Source of the DNA: Egibacteraceae bacterium
GTDB lineage: Bacteria > Actinomycetota > Nitriliruptoria > Euzebyales > Egibacteraceae
NCBI GenBank assembly: GCA_035540635.1
Contig: DATLGH010000068.1
Span: 1 to 54,391 of the forward strand
DNA length: 54,391 nucleotides
Direction of reading: 5' to 3'
Shown here: one piece after another, positions 22,861-31,532 of the stretch
How positions within the stretch are numbered: position 1 is the first letter of the stretch
Layout of the letters: each line of letters opens with the position of its first letter
Position numbers and translations under genes: made by a program
The notes under the pieces: generated by a model
Databases searched by the model: none
Told to the model about the DNA's origin: nothing
Seen by the model: only the letters and a program-made list of their open reading frames with translations

Positions 22861-23178
22861 TCAGGCGACGTCGGTGTCGGGGTGCACCTCGCTGCGGTCC
22901 TTCCAGACCGCCCGGCCCACCATGTGGCTGCCGGCGGGCGTCGTGACGAGCTGGAGGCCCGCGACGAGGGTGAGCTTCATCGCCGCGTCGATGCTTCCGA
23001 GCGCGAGCGCCGCCGCGACCAGCGCACACACGACGCCGAGCATCGACGGCTTGCTCGCGGCGTGCATGCGGGTGAGGACGTCGGGGAAGCGGCGCAGGCC
23101 GACCGCGGCGGCCACGTTCATGCCGACCCCGCTCAGGAGCAGGAACGCGATGAGCGCCTCCAGCGCGCGCTGGGTCAT
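22861..23178 (-). CDS. mrpG: Mrp-type Na+/H+ antiporter subunit G
   Basis: A 105-residue membrane protein with three hydrophobic segments (ALIAFLLLSGVGMNVAAAVG; PSMLGVVCALVAAALALG; LTLVAGLQLVTTPAGSHMVG). The RFPDVLTRMHAASK block is characteristic of MrpG/MnhG. It is the last gene of the seven-gene mrp operon. It is the only one separated from its upstream neighbour by a gap, and that gap of about 70 bases is filled by two 36-bp hairpin repeats. Confidence 0.93.
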   Translation of the reverse strand: MTQRALEALIAFLLLSGVGMNVAAAVGLRRFPDVLTRMHAASKPSMLGVVCALVAAALALGSIDAAMKLTLVAGLQLVTTPAGSHMVGRAVWKDRSEVHPDTDVA

Positions 23179-23186
23179 CGGAGCGC

Positions 23187-23244
23187 ACCGCTTCGCTGCC
23201 TGATGGCCTGGTTCGGGGCCATACCGCTTCGCTGCCTGATGGCC
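23187..23244. repeat. Two 36-bp-spaced hairpin repeats between mrpF and mrpG
   Basis: The loop ACCGCTTCGCTGCCTG occurs at 23187-23202 and again 36 bases later at 23223-23238. The second copy is framed by GGCCAT (23217-23222) and ATGGCC (23239-23244), a perfect 6-bp stem. Loop and period match the array at 11849, but the stem bases have changed on both sides together. Confidence 0.85.
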
Positions 23245-23246
23245 AT

Positions 23247-23510
23247 CTACATCCCCCGGGTCTCGATGAACCTGGCGGCGGTGGTGGTGCCCACGAACCC
23301 GATCAGCGCGGTCACCACGGCCAGCGGCAGGAGCGTCGTGGTGCGCGTGGCGACCGCCGACAGCGCGAACCCCGTCACGATGATGGTGAGCAGCAGGTCG
23401 GTGGCGACAAGGCGGTCCGCGAACGAGCGGGCCTTGAGGATGTGCAGGACGCAGAGGACGGCGGCGACGGTGAGCCCGGCGGCTCCCAGGGCGGTGACGA
23501 AGGACATCAT
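23247..23510 (-). CDS. mrpF: Mrp-type Na+/H+ antiporter subunit F
   Basis: An 87-residue membrane protein with three predicted helices. KARSFADRLVATDLLLTIIVTGFALSA is the MrpF/MnhF signature, with its conserved Arg and Asp within the membrane region. The ATG at 23510 overlaps the mrpE stop. An alternative ATG lies one codon later. Confidence 0.92.
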   Translation of the reverse strand: MMSFVTALGAAGLTVAAVLCVLHILKARSFADRLVATDLLLTIIVTGFALSAVATRTTTLLPLAVVTALIGFVGTTTAARFIETRGM

Positions 23511-24061
23511 CGGGTTCCCTCCTCGACAGGGATGTGCGCCCCGGCGGGGAAGGCCGCCGCGGCGAGCGCGTAGAGGGCGAGCACGTCGGCGCGGACCCGG
23601 GCGGGGTCGTTGGCGTCGAGGTTGTGCACGGTGAGGGTGACGGCGTCGGGTGCGCGGGCGACGTCGAGCGTGAGCGTCCCCGGCGTGAGCGTCACCGCGT
23701 TCGCCACAACCGTCGCGACCGCGTCGCTGCAGGGCGGCAGGGCGACGTCCACGACGAGCGGGGTGATCGCCAGCCGCGGCGACATGACGCGGCGCAGGAC
23801 CGACAGGTTCGCGGTGATGAGCATCCAGGCGAAGACGAGCCCCAGCCTGGCGAGCGCCAGCACGTTGACGCGGCCGGACGGGCGCGGCGCGAGCGTCGGG
23901 AACGCGAGCTGCGCACCGACGGCGACGATCCCGCCGGCGACGAACGTCGCGAGGCTCACATCGCCCCAGAGCGCCGCCCACATGAGCGCGAGGCCCGCCG
24001 TGCGCACGACCGCGCCGGCGAGGTCGGCGCGCGCCGGCAGCCGCGAGACGATGGCGCTCAC
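23507..24061 (-). CDS. mrpE: Mrp-type Na+/H+ antiporter subunit E
   Basis: A 184-residue protein. Hydrophobic N-terminal helices (TAGLALMWAALWGDVSLATFVAGGIVAVGAQLAFP, then VLALARLGLVFAWMLITANLSVLRRV) are followed by a soluble domain containing VANAVTLTPGTLTLDV, the MrpE hallmark. The GTG at 24061 overlaps the mrpD stop by four bases. MrpE is needed for full antiporter activity in Bacillus and Staphylococcus. Confidence 0.92.
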   Translation of the reverse strand: MSAIVSRLPARADLAGAVVRTAGLALMWAALWGDVSLATFVAGGIVAVGAQLAFPTLAPRPSGRVNVLALARLGLVFAWMLITANLSVLRRVMSPRLAITPLVVDVALPPCSDAVATVVANAVTLTPGTLTLDVARAPDAVTLTVHNLDANDPARVRADVLALYALAAAAFPAGAHIPVEEGTR

Positions 24062-25701
24062 CGCGCGCGCTCCGACACGGTCGTGACGGCGTCGACGTAC
24101 ACCGCGGGGTCGAGGAGGTCCTGCGCCGCCTCGACGCTGAACCGGTGGATGGCCTCGGCGTTGAACGCGATCGCCATGGACGCGGCGACGAGCAGCGACG
24201 TCGCGACGACCATCGGCTTCGGCACGCTGGGGCGGACGGTGCGCGTCGGGGCCGGCGCGGTGGCGACCGCGACGCCGCCGCTCTGCGGGCGCGTGCCGGG
24301 CGCGTCGGCCGGTGCGAGCGGCGACCCGTCCTCGGGCGGCTCGGGGGGCGTTCCCCAGAACGCGCCGGCCCAGATCTTCGCCATGGAGTACAGGGTGAGC
24401 ACGGACACGACGAGGGCGGCGGTGACGACCGCGTAGTGGCCGCCCGCGAGCCCCGCCTCGAGCAGGGCGAGCTTTGCGACGAAGCCGGAGAACGGCGGCA
24501 ACCCCGCAAGGGACAGGGCGGCCACGGCGAAGAACGCCGCGAGCAGGGGCGCCTGCCTGCCCACGCCGCCGAGCTCGTCGAGGCGGCTCGACCCCCACCC
24601 GTGCTCCACCGCCCCACCGACGCAGAACAGGGTGGTCTTCACGACGATGTGGTGGACGATGTAGATGATCGCCCCTGCGAGGCCGGCCACCGTGAACAGC
24701 CCCAGACCGAGGATCATGTAGCCGATCTGGCTCACGATGTGGAAGCTCAGGATGCGCTTGATGTCGTTCTGGGCGACGGCGCCGAGCACGCCGACGACCA
24801 TCGTGGCGCCGGCGACGAACAGCAGGAGGGCGCTCGCCCGCCCGTCGGCGGGAGCGAACAGCAGCGTCTGCGTGCGGATGATGGCGTACACGCCGACCTT
24901 GGTGAGCAGGCCCGCGAACACCGCGGTGATGGGGCTCGGGGCCGTGGGGTAGGCGTCGGGCAGCCAGAAGAAGAGGGGGAACAGCCCCGCCTTGATCCCG
25001 AACGTGACGAGGAACAGCACGCCGACGCCGTTGCGGACCCCGGGCGGCAGGGTCGCGACCTTCTCGGCGAGGTCGGCGAACGCCACCGTCCCCGTCGACG
25101 CGTAGAGGAAGGCGACGCCCACGACGAACAGCGTCGAGGCGACGAGGTTGATGACGACGTAGGTCATGCCGGCGCGGATCTGGGCCTTCGTCGCGCCGAG
25201 CGTGAGCAGGACGTAGCTCGCGATGAGGAGGATCTCGAACGCGACGAACAGGTTGAACAGGTCGCCCGTGAGGAACGAGGCGGAGACCCCGGCCGCGAGG
25301 ACGAGGTACACGGGGTGGAAGAACAGCCGCTCGACGTGCCCGGCGACGAGGCCGATCGAGTAGAGCAGCACGACGGCCACCATGACGGCGCTGACGGCGA
25401 CCATCACCGCCGACAGGCGGTCGACGACGAAGGAGATGCCGTAGGGCGCCGGCCAGCCGCCGGCCTGCACGACGACGGTGCCCGAGACCGCGACGTGGCG
25501 CAGGACGGCGAGCGCGATCACCGCGCTCGTGGCCGTGACGCCGAGGGCCACGGCCCGCTGCACCTGCAGGCGGCCGTGGGCGAGAACCGTGACGGCCGCG
25601 CCGGCCAGCGGCAGGAGCATCGTCGCGAAGACGAGGATGCCCACGGGCGACGCCGGCACCCGCGTGGCCTCGCCGACGGCGGCGACCACGAGCGGGGTCA
25701 C
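24058..25701 (-). CDS. mrpD: Mrp-type Na+/H+ antiporter subunit D
   Basis: A 547-residue polytopic protein of the NADH-quinone oxidoreductase ND2/ND4/ND5-like antiporter family. LLTLGATKAQIRAGMTYVVINLVASTLFVVG and FLVTFGIKAGLFPLFFWLPDAYPTAPSPITAVFAGLLTKVGVYAI contain the lysines and glutamates of the proton path. Later blocks NDIKRILSFHIVSQIGYMI and PPFSGFVAKLALLE are also typical. An insertion of about 50 proline- and alanine-rich residues (PPEPPEDGSPLAPADAP onward) lies near the C-terminus. It starts with GTG at 25701, overlapping the mrpC stop. MrpD and MrpA are the two candidate ion-translocating subunits. Confidence 0.94.
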   Translation of the reverse strand: MTPLVVAAVGEATRVPASPVGILVFATMLLPLAGAAVTVLAHGRLQVQRAVALGVTATSAVIALAVLRHVAVSGTVVVQAGGWPAPYGISFVVDRLSAVMVAVSAVMVAVVLLYSIGLVAGHVERLFFHPVYLVLAAGVSASFLTGDLFNLFVAFEILLIASYVLLTLGATKAQIRAGMTYVVINLVASTLFVVGVAFLYASTGTVAFADLAEKVATLPPGVRNGVGVLFLVTFGIKAGLFPLFFWLPDAYPTAPSPITAVFAGLLTKVGVYAIIRTQTLLFAPADGRASALLLFVAGATMVVGVLGAVAQNDIKRILSFHIVSQIGYMILGLGLFTVAGLAGAIIYIVHHIVVKTTLFCVGGAVEHGWGSSRLDELGGVGRQAPLLAAFFAVAALSLAGLPPFSGFVAKLALLEAGLAGGHYAVVTAALVVSVLTLYSMAKIWAGAFWGTPPEPPEDGSPLAPADAPGTRPQSGGVAVATAPAPTRTVRPSVPKPMVVATSLLVAASMAIAFNAEAIHRFSVEAAQDLLDPAVYVDAVTTVSERAR

Positions 25702-26105
25702 CTGACCGCCCTGTCGTCGACGGTGTCCCGGTCGTCGAACGCGGTCGCGTAGAGCATGCGCGCGACCCGCCGGTCCTCGACGTCGTCCTCGACCTCGTCG
25801 TCACCGGTCGTCGCGAAGCTGCGCCAGGCGAGTGCGAGCAGGAACGCCCCGACGCCGAAGGCGATGACGATGGCGGTGAGCGCGAGCGCCTGCGGCAGCG
25901 GGTCGGCGTAACGGGATAGGTCCCCGGGATCCTCGCCGACGATCGGCGGGCGACCGGCGCCCCCGCCGACCATGAGCAGCAGCAGGTTCGTGCCGTGACC
26001 GACGAGGCCCAGCCCGATGACGATGCGGGTCAGGGACCGTTGCAGCAGGAGGTAGGTCCCGAGGGCGAACAGGCCCCCGACGGCGATGGCGAGGACCCCG
26101 GTCAC
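25698..26105 (-). CDS. mrpC: Mrp-type Na+/H+ antiporter subunit C
   Basis: A 135-residue NuoK-like membrane protein with three helices. LQRSLTRIVIGLGLVGHGTNLLLLMVG is the conserved second helix region, and DPLPQALALTAIVIAFGVGAFLLALAWR is the third, with the family's PQALALTAIVI motif. An acidic cytoplasmic tail of about 35 residues (DDEVEDDVEDRR) is longer than in Bacillus MrpC. The GTG at 26105 overlaps the mrpB stop. Confidence 0.93.
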   Translation of the reverse strand: MTGVLAIAVGGLFALGTYLLLQRSLTRIVIGLGLVGHGTNLLLLMVGGGAGRPPIVGEDPGDLSRYADPLPQALALTAIVIAFGVGAFLLALAWRSFATTGDDEVEDDVEDRRVARMLYATAFDDRDTVDDRAVR

Positions 26106-26650
26106 CGGCGCCGCCCCCCCGAGACGATCTCGCCGGAGACGGTCGGGGTCTCGTGCTCGGCGGTCGGGTCGGCGGCGCCCAGGGTGTCGAGCGCCTTGGC
26201 CACGAGCCCGATGACGATGAGCAGCACCCCGATGTCGAAGAACAGGGGAGTGGCGACCTTCACGTCGCCGAACAGCGGCGCGTGGAGGGTGACGGCGGCG
26301 GACTCGAGAACGTTGCGCCCGAGCAGCATCGGGATGACCGCGGTCGCCTGCGCGGTGAGCATGCCGACGCCGAGGAAGGTCAGCGGCCGCACGGGCAGGA
26401 CGCCCCGCAGCGCCGGCGAGCCGCCGCTCGCATAGGTGAGCACGAGCGCCGCAGAGATCGTCAGCCCACCGACGAACCCCCCGCCCGGACGGTTGTGCCC
26501 GGCGGCGAGGAGCCACACCGCGAAGACCACGGCTGCGTGGAACACCGCGCGGGTGCACACGTCGAGGATGAGCGAGGGAGGGCTCTCGGTGCCCTCCCCG
26601 TCGAAGTCGCCCCGCGGGTCGCCCCACCGGTCGTCTCCCTGCGCCGTCAT
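26102..26650 (-). CDS. mrpB: Mrp-type Na+/H+ antiporter subunit B
   Basis: A 182-residue protein with four membrane segments. The MrpB/MnhB block is AAGHNRPGGGFVGGLTISAALVLTY, with the conserved GHNxPGGGFxGGL. FFDIGVLLIVIGLVAKALDTLG closes the domain. The N-terminal 28 residues are hydrophilic and acidic, and the C-terminus is a short polar tail. The ATG at 26650 overlaps the mrpA stop by four bases. Confidence 0.93.
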   Translation of the reverse strand: MTAQGDDRWGDPRGDFDGEGTESPPSLILDVCTRAVFHAAVVFAVWLLAAGHNRPGGGFVGGLTISAALVLTYASGGSPALRGVLPVRPLTFLGVGMLTAQATAVIPMLLGRNVLESAAVTLHAPLFGDVKVATPLFFDIGVLLIVIGLVAKALDTLGAADPTAEHETPTVSGEIVSGGRRR

Positions 26651-29061
26651 CGGGCGCCCGCCCGGGCCGACTCGTCGCTGCCATCCCCGCCCCGGCCGGG
26701 GCGCCCGGGTCGTCCGGGTGCGTCCCCGGCGGGAGCGCCGCGCCGGACGGCGCCGACGAGCGCGGCGATGCCGAGCCCGGCGACCGCGAGCACGGTGACC
26801 TCGCCGAGGGTGTCGAGACCGCGGAAGTCCACGAGTATCACGTTGACGACGTTGTGGCCGTTGGCCTCGGGCAGGCTCCGGGCGAGGTACTCGTGGGAGA
26901 CCCCTTCCACCCGGCGCGCCGCCGCGGCAGTGAGCGCGAACACCGACACGAACGCCCCGACGGCGACGGACAGCCCGATGCGCAGAACCTGGCCCATCCG
27001 CCATCGGTAGGTGTGGAAACGCTCCGGCAGGTGCTTGAGCACGAGCACGAACACGAGCAGACCGAGGGTCTCGATCAGGAGCTGGGTGAAGGCGAGGTCG
27101 GGGGCGCCGTGGAGCGCGAACAGCGCGACGACCGCGTACCCGACGGCCCCGAGCGCGAGCACGGCGGCGAAGCGGCGGCGGGAGCGCACCGCGGCGACGC
27201 CGGCGGCCAGCGCGGCGGCGACGGCGACGACCTGCAGCGGGGAGTCGGCGAAGCGGGCGGTCGACAGCGCGGGGGGGCCTTCCATGAGGAAGGCCGTGGC
27301 CGGGGCGACGACGGCGACGAGCAGGATGACCCCGAGGTAGACCGGCAGCGAGCCCGACTGGGCGACGGCGGCGGTGCGGGCGGCGAGGATCCGCAATCCG
27401 GACAGCGTCGCGTTGTAGCCCTCGAGGGATCCCGGCGGGGACGGCAGCCGCTCCTGGAGCGCCTCGACCCGCCGGCGCGCGAGCACGAGGGCCAGGCCGC
27501 CGGCGACGGTCACCCCGGACAGCGCGAGTGGGAGGTTGAACCCGTGCCACAGCGCAAGGGGATGGGGGTGGGCGCCGGGGACGAGCGCCGCAGTCGCCGC
27601 CTCGACGAGCGGGCTGTCGAGGCGCGGCACGAGCCCGAAAGCCACGCTCAGCGCGGCGAGGACGCCGGCGGGGGCCCAGAAGGCGAGCGGCGCGGGGTGG
27701 GCCGGGGCCGGCTCACCCGCCAGGTCGGCGCGCGGCTTGTCGGCGAAGGCGCCCCAGCAGAAGCGGAAGCTGTAGGCGACGGTGAGCGCGCTGCCCGCGA
27801 CGAGGCCCGCGAGCATCGCGACCGCCCCGGGGTCCCCGGCGTCGACGAGGGAGGAGAAGGCCGCCTCCTTGCCGACGAAGCCCGCAAGGGGCGGCAGCCC
27901 GGCCATCGACGCGGCAGCGACGCACCCGACGACCGCGACCGGGCGCAGCTCGCGGTGCAGACCGCTCAGGCGGCGGATGTCGCGCGTTCCCGCCTCGTGG
28001 TCGACGATGCCGGCGACGAGGAACAGGGTCGCCTTGAAAAGGGCGTGCGCCACTAGGACGGCCACCCCGGCGAACGTCGCGGTCTCGTTGCCGGTGCCGA
28101 ACAGGGCGATGAGGAAGCCGAGCTGGCTGATGGTGCTGTAGGCGAGGATGAGCTTGAGGTCGTGCTGGCGCAGCGCCCGGTAGCCGCCGACGAGCATGGT
28201 CACGACCCCCACACCGATCACGACGGGCTGCCACAGCGGCGTGGCCACCGCGAACGCGGGGGCGAACCGCGCCGCGAGGTAGACCCCGGCCTTCACCATT
28301 GTGGCGGAGTGCAGGTAGGCCGAGACCGGCGTGGGCGCGGCCATGGCCCCAGGCAGCCACGAGTGGAACGGCACCTGCGCGGACTTCGTGAACACCCCGG
28401 CGAGCACGCAGAGCACCGCACCCGTGGCGAGGGCCCCCGTCGGAGGGTCCGCGAGGACCTCCGCCATCGACCACGTCCCCGCGAGCTGGGCGAGGACGAT
28501 GAAGCCGCCGAGCATGGCGAGCGCGCCGGTGCTCGTGACGAGCAGCGCCTGGAGCGCGGCGGCCCGCGCGTGCTCGCTTGCGTGCTTGTGACCGATGAGG
28601 AGGTAGCTCGTGATGCTCGTGAGCTCCCAGAAGACGAACAGCGCGAGGAGGTTGTCGGAGACGACGAGCCCGAGCATCGCGCCGGCGAACGCCACGAGGG
28701 TGGCGGCGAACCGCCCGAGGCCGGCGACCGGGTCCTTCCCCGGCGCGTCTGCGGGGCCGCCGGCGAAGTAGGAGTGGGCGTAGAGGAAGACGAGGAGGCC
28801 CACGCCGGAGACGAGCAGCGCCATGAGCGCCCCGAACGCGTCGAGGCGCAGGCCCATGGTGAGCCCGAGGCTCGGCACCCACGCGACGGTCTCCTCGACG
28901 GTGCGGTGGCGGACGACGACGCCCGGCAGGACGGTGGCGAGCCACGCGAGCACGGCCGCGGGCGCCAGGGCGCACAGCAGGAGCGTCCGGCGGCCGTGAC
29001 GGCGCAGGAGGAGGGCACCAGCCGCGGCGGCGAGGTGCGCGCCGAGCAGGGCTGTGAGCAA
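26647..29061 (-). CDS. mrpA: Mrp-type Na+/H+ antiporter subunit A
   Basis: An 804-residue protein, the largest Mrp subunit, related to ND5. The antiporter module holds LFVFWELTSITSYLLIGHKH, VPFHSWLPGAMAAPTPVSAYLHSATMVKAGVYL and LPPLAGFVGKEAAF. The C-terminal about 180 residues (TQLLIETLGLLVFVLVLKHLP and VNVILVDFRGLDTLGEVTVLAVAGLG) form the MrpA-specific region related to NuoJ and MrpB-like proteins. The start is a TTG at 29061, preceded by GGGAG. An ATG four bases upstream is in another frame. It opens the operon A-B-C-D-E-F-G; the pyrophosphatase gene ends 140 bases upstream on the same strand. Confidence 0.94.
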   Translation of the reverse strand: MLTALLGAHLAAAAGALLLRRHGRRTLLLCALAPAAVLAWLATVLPGVVVRHRTVEETVAWVPSLGLTMGLRLDAFGALMALLVSGVGLLVFLYAHSYFAGGPADAPGKDPVAGLGRFAATLVAFAGAMLGLVVSDNLLALFVFWELTSITSYLLIGHKHASEHARAAALQALLVTSTGALAMLGGFIVLAQLAGTWSMAEVLADPPTGALATGAVLCVLAGVFTKSAQVPFHSWLPGAMAAPTPVSAYLHSATMVKAGVYLAARFAPAFAVATPLWQPVVIGVGVVTMLVGGYRALRQHDLKLILAYSTISQLGFLIALFGTGNETATFAGVAVLVAHALFKATLFLVAGIVDHEAGTRDIRRLSGLHRELRPVAVVGCVAAASMAGLPPLAGFVGKEAAFSSLVDAGDPGAVAMLAGLVAGSALTVAYSFRFCWGAFADKPRADLAGEPAPAHPAPLAFWAPAGVLAALSVAFGLVPRLDSPLVEAATAALVPGAHPHPLALWHGFNLPLALSGVTVAGGLALVLARRRVEALQERLPSPPGSLEGYNATLSGLRILAARTAAVAQSGSLPVYLGVILLVAVVAPATAFLMEGPPALSTARFADSPLQVVAVAAALAAGVAAVRSRRRFAAVLALGAVGYAVVALFALHGAPDLAFTQLLIETLGLLVFVLVLKHLPERFHTYRWRMGQVLRIGLSVAVGAFVSVFALTAAAARRVEGVSHEYLARSLPEANGHNVVNVILVDFRGLDTLGEVTVLAVAGLGIAALVGAVRRGAPAGDAPGRPGRPGRGGDGSDESARAGAR

Positions 29062-29201
29062 GCATGTGCTCCCGGGTCGGGGCTGGGACCTGCGGGTCCC
29101 CAGCGGCGGGTGCGGGCCGGGAACCGGCTACCGCGTCAAGGCGCCCAGTATGCCTTCGCCCGCGACGCGGCTGACTCAGCAGCCCGCCCCGCCGGCCCGG
29201 G

Positions 29202-31313
29202 TCAGAACAGCCCGTACTGCACGAACGCCGGGGCGAAGATGAGCGCCACGACGGTCATCACCTTGATGAGGATGTTCATAGCAGGCCCGGAGGTGTCCTT
29301 GAACGGGTCGCCGACCGTGTCGCCGACGACGGCGGCCTTGTGCGGGTCGGAGCCCTTGCCGCCGTGGTGGCCGGCCTCGATGTACTTCTTCGCGTTGTCC
29401 CACGCGCCCCCGGCGTTGGCCATGTAGATCGCGATCGCGAAGCCGGTGACGAGCACGCCGGCGAGCAGCCCCCCGAGGGCGTCGACGGACAGGAAGCCGA
29501 CGGCGAGGGGCACGACGACGGCGAGCGAGCCGGGGACCACCATCTCCCTCAGCGCCGCACCGGTGGAGATGTCGACGCACTTGGCGTACTCCGGCACGAC
29601 GCCCACCCTGCCCTCGCGCAGACCGGGGATGTCGCGGAACTGCCGGCGCACCTCCTCGATCATCTGGTTGGCCGCCCGGCCGACGGCGTTCATGGTGAGC
29701 GCGGCGAACAGGAACGGCAGCATCGCCCCGATGAACAGCCCGACGAAGACGTCGACGTCGCCGATCGACAGGTTGATCTCGCCGCCGGCGGCCCGCACCG
29801 ACTCCTGGAACGACACGAACAGGGCGAGGGCGGTGAGCACCGCGGAGCCGATCGCGAACCCCTTCGCGACGGCCGCCGTCGTGTTGCCGAGGGCGTCGAG
29901 CTCGTCGGTGACCTCGCGGACCCTCGGGTCGAGGTGGGCCATCTCGGCGATGCCGCCGGCGTTGTCGGCGATCGGCCCGTAGGCGTCGGTGGCCACGACG
30001 ACGCCGAGGGTCGCGAGCATGCCGATGCCGGAGATCGCCACCCCGTAGATGCCGCTGTTCGTGAGCTCCGGCAGGGCGAACTCCGCACCGGCGTAGGCGG
30101 CGCTGATGGCGATGACGACGAGGACCACCGAGCCCATGACCGAGATCTTGCCAGTGGAGATCCCCGCGAGGATCGTGGTCGCCGAGCCCGTCTCGCTCGA
30201 GGCGGCGATGTTCTTCACCGGGGAGAAGTGGTCGGAGGTGTAGTACTCGCAGAGCTTGCCGATCGCCAGGCCGGCGAGCAGGCCGGCGACGACCGCGAGC
30301 CCGAAGCCCCACCAGCGGGCCGTGATGTCCCCGAACAGCCAGAAGGCGAGGAGGAACGCGAGCACGACGGTCGCGGCGGCGGCGACGTTCGTCCCGCGGT
30401 GCAGGGCGCGCGACAGGTCACGTCCGCTCGCGTCGGGACCGGTGTTCACGGTGAACGCCCCGACTATGGCGGCGAGCATGCCGAAGGCGGCGATGGCGAG
30501 TGGGTAGAGCAGGGCGGCGTTCTGGAACCCCGCGGGCACGCCCGCGACCCCGTCGGCGAACGCGAACCCCGCGAGCGCGATCGGCGCGATGAGCGAGCCG
30601 GCGTAGGACTCGAACAGGTCGGCGCCCATGCCGGCAACGTCGCCGACGTTGTCACCGACGTTGTCGGCGATGGTAGCCGGGTTGCGCGGGTCGTCCTCGG
30701 GGATGCCCGCCTCGACCTTGCCGACGAGGTCGGCCCCGACGTCGGCCGCCTTCGTGTAGATCCCGCCGCCGATGCGGGCGAACAGCGCGATGGACGACGC
30801 GCCGAGCGAGTAGGTCGTCACCACCTGGATCGGGTTCTCGATGGTGAGGACGTCGACGAAGACGATGTAGGCGCCCGCCACGCCGAGCAGGGAAAGGCCC
30901 GCGACCGCGAACCCCATGACCGCTCCGCCGCGGAAGGCGAGCGGCAGGGCGAGCTGGGGGCCGGTCTTGGCCGCCTCCGCCGTCCGGGCGTTCGCCATGG
31001 TCGCCACGGTCATGCCGACGAAGCCGGCGAGCGCGCTGAACGCCGCGCCGACGAGGTAGGCCACGGCGGCGAGCGGCCCGTTGTCGAGCAGGAGCGCGAT
31101 GAGGACCGCGAGGACCACCACGAAGATTGCCACGGCCCTGTACTCACGGCGCAGGAAGGCCCGGGAGCCCTCCTGGATGGCGTCCATCAGCGCGACCATG
31201 CGCTCGTCGCCGGGGCTGGCTTTCTTGACCACGCCGAAGAAGAAGAACCCCAGGCCGAGGCCGGCGAGGGCGGTGACGACGCTGATCAGCGGTATTGCGT
31301 CGAGGGCATCCAT
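29202..31313 (-). CDS. hppA: K+-dependent-type membrane-bound proton (or sodium) pyrophosphatase
   Basis: This 703-residue polytopic pump hydrolyses pyrophosphate to drive ion export. The substrate-binding block DVGADLVGKVEAGIPEDDPRNPATIADNVGDNVGDVAGMGADLFESY and the C-terminal GGAWDNAKKYIE and GDTVGDPFKDTSGPAMNILIK segments are diagnostic. At the K+-specificity site the sequence reads GNTTAAVAKG. Alanine in place of lysine is the mark of K+-dependent enzymes, whereas most actinobacterial enzymes, as I recall, have lysine. K+-dependent enzymes include both H+ and Na+ pumps, so the ion is not certain. The ATG at 31313 is chosen because the upstream in-frame extension is not hydrophobic. The mrp operon lies next to it on the same strand. 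Confidence 0.94.
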   Translation of the reverse strand: MDALDAIPLISVVTALAGLGLGFFFFGVVKKASPGDERMVALMDAIQEGSRAFLRREYRAVAIFVVVLAVLIALLLDNGPLAAVAYLVGAAFSALAGFVGMTVATMANARTAEAAKTGPQLALPLAFRGGAVMGFAVAGLSLLGVAGAYIVFVDVLTIENPIQVVTTYSLGASSIALFARIGGGIYTKAADVGADLVGKVEAGIPEDDPRNPATIADNVGDNVGDVAGMGADLFESYAGSLIAPIALAGFAFADGVAGVPAGFQNAALLYPLAIAAFGMLAAIVGAFTVNTGPDASGRDLSRALHRGTNVAAAATVVLAFLLAFWLFGDITARWWGFGLAVVAGLLAGLAIGKLCEYYTSDHFSPVKNIAASSETGSATTILAGISTGKISVMGSVVLVVIAISAAYAGAEFALPELTNSGIYGVAISGIGMLATLGVVVATDAYGPIADNAGGIAEMAHLDPRVREVTDELDALGNTTAAVAKGFAIGSAVLTALALFVSFQESVRAAGGEINLSIGDVDVFVGLFIGAMLPFLFAALTMNAVGRAANQMIEEVRRQFRDIPGLREGRVGVVPEYAKCVDISTGAALREMVVPGSLAVVVPLAVGFLSVDALGGLLAGVLVTGFAIAIYMANAGGAWDNAKKYIEAGHHGGKGSDPHKAAVVGDTVGDPFKDTSGPAMNILIKVMTVVALIFAPAFVQYGLF

Positions 31314-31532
31314 GGGCGGGTCGGTTGCTCCGAGCTCGGGGTACGGGCGTGTGGCACGCGACGGGGCCGGGCAGGCGTAACCCGGCCGCCCGACCAGCCG
31401 GGGCGCGGGCACAGGCGGCCTCGCCTCGGGGCGGGGGGTTCACCGGCGAGTGTATTCAGCGGGCGGGCGCCGCCACAAAACCCGCGGGAGGGGTGCGCTG
31501 CGGTGTCGCAGGCGGTTGCTACCGTCATTGTC

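Noticed and set aside
29340-31532. Very long plus-strand open frame opposite hppA, leading into dgt
   Set aside because: It is the complement of a clear pyrophosphatase gene, and its translation is charged low-complexity sequence. Only the part from 31533 (dgt) has family motifs.
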